Source of the DNA: Smittia aterrima
Lineage: Eukaryota > Arthropoda > Insecta > Diptera > Chironomidae
Length of the DNA stretch: 64,000 bases
Assembly: GCA_033063855.1 (NCBI GenBank)
Contig: CP093830.1
Span: 2,046,854 to 2,110,853 of the forward strand
Direction of reading: 5' to 3'
Made by a program: the position numbers and the translations under genes. The notes below the pieces were generated by a model. The model searched no databases and was not told the DNA's origin. It saw nothing but the letters and a program-made list of their open reading frames with translations. Below are positions 60,583 through 64,000 of this stretch, piece after piece (the stretch's first letter is position 1; each line of letters starts with the position of its first letter).

Positions 60583-63500
60583 CTGCGAAGAAAGAAAATT
60601 GAAAGAAGAAAATTAGTCAAGCTGAGATAAAAAAGAAAATATGAAATGTTGTTGACCCGTTTGTGATCAGAAGAAAATTTCTCTCTCTCTCACTCTCTCT
60701 CTTTTGCTCTTAAACATTATTTTCTGATGAATCATTTCTGTGTATGGTGTCGTCCTGAGCTGTTTTATGTTGTATCATGTTCATTTTCTTTCTCTCTGAC
60801 TTTTCTACATCGTTACAAATGGTAATTGATTGAAATACAAACTCTCAGTCATCTTGAGATGTGTTTCATCAAACACATGCAAACCCCAAACGGACACTTT
60901 GGCTGCTACGTTACGCTTCCGTAGATTGATGGAACGATCAAGGGAGTGCTTCGACGAATGAAACGAATGTGGAAGATTGTTTACATGATCTCATGTCTAA
61001 CCGGAATGTTTAGGGACAAATTGCTCGAGCATACAAAGCTTTCTTTGTGTTTGCAAATGTTTATTGATTTCGGGCTCATATGTTTCTTTATGTTGAAGCT
61101 TTCTTCAAACTCCACATTACGGAAGTGTGTGAGCGAAAGTCGGAAAACCCCAAATTCATAAATTTCCTTCATCGACTTCACACTCGTTAAATGATTCTTC
61201 TTTATCATGCAGCGGAACGATTACCTCATAGGCTTATTACATCGACCCAGGGTCATCCGGGTTAGTTCTATCATCAATGATCGTTATCCTTGCATATCAT
61301 CGACATTGACCTAAGATAGCTCTCGCGTTAAACGACGGAAACATGCAAGGTCATAGCAATTTACCATTCTCTTCACGAAGAGGAGAAAAAAAAAGAGCTT
61401 TCATCATGTCCATGCAACAACGATTTTTCATTCGCACTAACGTGGAATGTGTTTTCAGTTCTATTATAAATCTGCGATTAATAATAACAAAAACACTTCA
61501 CGATTAGCCAAGCCAAGAAAGGTATCGCTTTGATCAACGCCACCGCCTTAAGCAATATTTCTTAAATTGTTGATACAATTAAAGGCTGAGCACGATTCCT
61601 GATAGTTTATACCTCACGGCATAGTGAGCGAGGACGGCGAGCGTTGACTGCGAGCGTATAAACAATAATGAAATTTTCTACTTCACTTCTAGTGAAAGAA
61701 GAAAATCGAATAGAAAAGAAAACTTGATTCACAAATGAACGGAAAGAAATTATGGATGAAAAATAACATTAATAAATTATTAATTCTTCTTTCGCTCAAG
61801 CCTCACTGGATTTTCTCGCTACAGTGCTTCTCGAACATATCGAGAACGCCAAATATATAAATAAACAAATCACGAAGAGCGGCATGAGTGCGAAGCGAAT
61901 ATGGAAAGATTTCTTTATTCGGAGTCGATGAAAAATGAAATCATCGATGAGTAAAAATTTTTTTTAATTGCCGAGTGAGCGAGAGTCTCAGGGAAAACAA
62001 TTTGAAAATTTTATTGCAATTCAAAGATTTTTCACTGCGTTGGTCTTCTTGAAATGTATCGTAAACTTAACGATCGTTTTTTCGGCGATTTCATTATCAA
62101 TAAACACAAAAAGCTTTGAATTTCATTTCACTTTTGTGATCGAAGTAAACTATCTCGAGACGAGCTAAGCGATAATGAGAATATCAAAGGTCGTCAACAA
62201 GTGATTTAATGGAAGGCGAGTATTGAGTTGGAACCTCGCTCTCGAGACATTTTAATTAAAGTTGTGAGTCAGCGAATTTTCGAGGAGCATGTTTCATTTA
62301 AATGACAAATGCAATTCGACTGGGAAATGAAGAAGCGAGGAACGGAAAATATTATCAGATCTTATGTGACTGGCTGTTTATACATAACCTAGCACAACCG
62401 TCTCTAACTTCAATTGCATCGAGTGAAACAAAACGACAATCAGTGTCAATAAGAAAATAGACTTGAGGAAGCAGGGAATGAGTTTGAGTTGTATTCGAAA
62501 GTTACGTAGCCACCCAAAGCTTTGAAAGGAGAAAACAAAATTTTTTTGAACTTCTAGTCTTCGAGAAAATTACGTAATTTACAAAGAGCTTCCACTGAAA
62601 TAATAAAAGTAGGAAAAGTCTTTTGTACATAGACTTGGCTTTGTCCTCCATAACTTGGTTTTAAATAAGCTTAAAATGATAACAGTGAACATTGCTTTTC
62701 TTATGCGGGACAATCGTTTTGGAAACGACATTTTCGAACAGAGAAGAGAAGGTGTCACGGCATTTATGTAATCTCCCAGACAATTTTATGCCAGACTTCA
62801 GTACAAAAAAACTTTTCGCTTGTCTTTGGTTTGTTATCAGAAGAAAGCAGACAAATGGACAAGTTTTAAGCAAACAGTGTTTGTCTCTTGTTTCTCAGTC
62901 GACTTCCTTTCTTACTAGAACTTGTCCAAACAACATCATGAAGATGAACAACAATGGAATTGCCTCCGCCTCGACAATCACTTTTCATCGATCATAATTT
63001 CGCCGCTTGATGCGATAAAGTTTTTATTTTTTGCTCGCTTGTTGTTGTTGATGAAAGACGCTCAGTTTCCTCAATAAAATTTTAAAAAAAACTTGATCTC
63101 GCTCAATGGTGATGAAAGCGCTTTTCTTACGCTGCTGAAGACATGAGCGAGCTCTTCGACAAGCAAAACTTATTTGATTTTATTATTTTGGGCTGAGAAA
63201 AAAACTCTCAACTTTTAATGAAAAATATTGAAAAGAAATTGATTTTTCAGTTTTGTTGCAAGTTTTTCACGATCTCATTCGGTGCCAGGAATGTTTTTGA
63301 TGCAAATTCACCTGACGAAAAAGTTTTCTTTAGCTGCAAGCTCAATAAATTTTAATTATTCGTGAAATTTTTCACTTTTCCACGAGAAAATTCCAATCGT
63401 TAATAAAAGTGATTCAACGGAAATGAGTTGAAATTTCCCCGAAACAGTTTTCCGGTTTGTTTAGGGAAGATCTAATGGAAGCGCTGTGAAAGATGAGGTG

Positions 63501-64000
63501 ATGAGAGATGGAAATTCGCTGGAAAAATAATTGAATAATTGAAGCGTCTCAAGCCTTCTCAGCGCAAATTATTTCTTTTGATTGTGTATCGAAACAATGT
63601 CGAGTGTGGCATCTGCTTCAAGGGCTTCAAACAAAGGGAAACTCATTCATCGCTTTCAGCGAAATGCTTTTGTTTTCTCCGTCTCAGCGAATGCAGCAGA
63701 TCACGTTATTTCAACCAATTTGCGACTCGAGAGTCCCTAGCGCGTCTGCGTAATTGAAACTTTTCTTACAGCACAATCATTTCGCAGAAAGCGGAATCCA
63801 ACCAACCACTTAAAGAGTGGCCTCGTTTTAATTCATGAAGTTTTCCGCTTCTCGCTGTTTGAGGGAAAAAAATTCAACGGAAAAGGATGGATGACAATAA
63901 TGCTTAAGAGATAAATGCGAGTGCAAAGTGGAATTGTACGACGTGCGATGCATCGTCTCTCTTCACATGAAAACTTCACAATTAATGACTCGACTATGAT
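60583..64000. other. Upstream part of the NLF-1 gene, no exon identified
   Basis: Probably intron and 5' flank of NLF-1. A CT-rich stretch lies near 60680-60710. I looked on both strands for the missing signal-peptide exon and found no convincing candidate; the ORFs at 62661-62873 and 63539-63757 do not resemble the family. Confidence 0.4.

Overview
This is nuclear DNA from an insect, most likely a lower (nematoceran) fly such as a midge. The evidence is a hexamerin storage protein, ZAD zinc-finger genes, a DUF1091 tandem pair, a Drosophila-type Mmp1, GT-AG introns that are often only 57-75 nt long, AT-rich spacers and TCAGT-type initiators. I found no bacterial, viral or organellar genes and no rRNA or tRNA gene. 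Gene models were built by hand from reading frame, splice sites and codon phase.

Layout, left to right. (1) 209-2278 (+) is an intronless hexamerin. It seems to lie inside the last visible intron of a T-box gene of the Tbx1/org-1 class (2645-6015, -), whose 3' exons run off the left edge. (2) 7999-8912 (+) is a two-domain Ly6/DUF753 protein and 9480-10482 (-) is ketohexokinase. (3) 10832-18142 holds three related ZAD/C2H2 zinc-finger genes. Between the first and second sits a small array of DUF1091 genes: two intact copies, one gutted copy and a spacer relic of a lost copy. (4) 18394-26729 (-) is an ADAMTS metalloprotease. Its first intron carries two alternative signal-peptide exons and a near-perfect inverted repeat with arms of about 1.08 kb. 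(5) 27046-27730 (+) is a small two-span membrane protein resembling TMEM186.

(6) 29018-40380 (-) is Mmp1, with a GPI-type last exon and a 7.7 kb first intron that contains a small intronless ubiquitin-like gene (34582-34848). (7) 44254-46049 (-) is an ST6Gal-type sialyltransferase. (8) 53920-60582 (-) is the 3' part of the NALCN-channel helper NLF-1/FAM155. It is followed downstream by about 7.2 kb of strongly strand-asymmetric, T-rich (+) sequence that may be a very long 3' UTR. (9) 60583-64000 shows no gene I can support.

The genes do not form one pathway. The most notable points are the ADAMTS first-exon pair bracketed by an invertible palindrome, the hexamerin nested in a T-box gene, the nested ubiquitin-like gene, the birth-and-death DUF1091 array among ZAD paralogues, and the long asymmetric region behind NLF-1.
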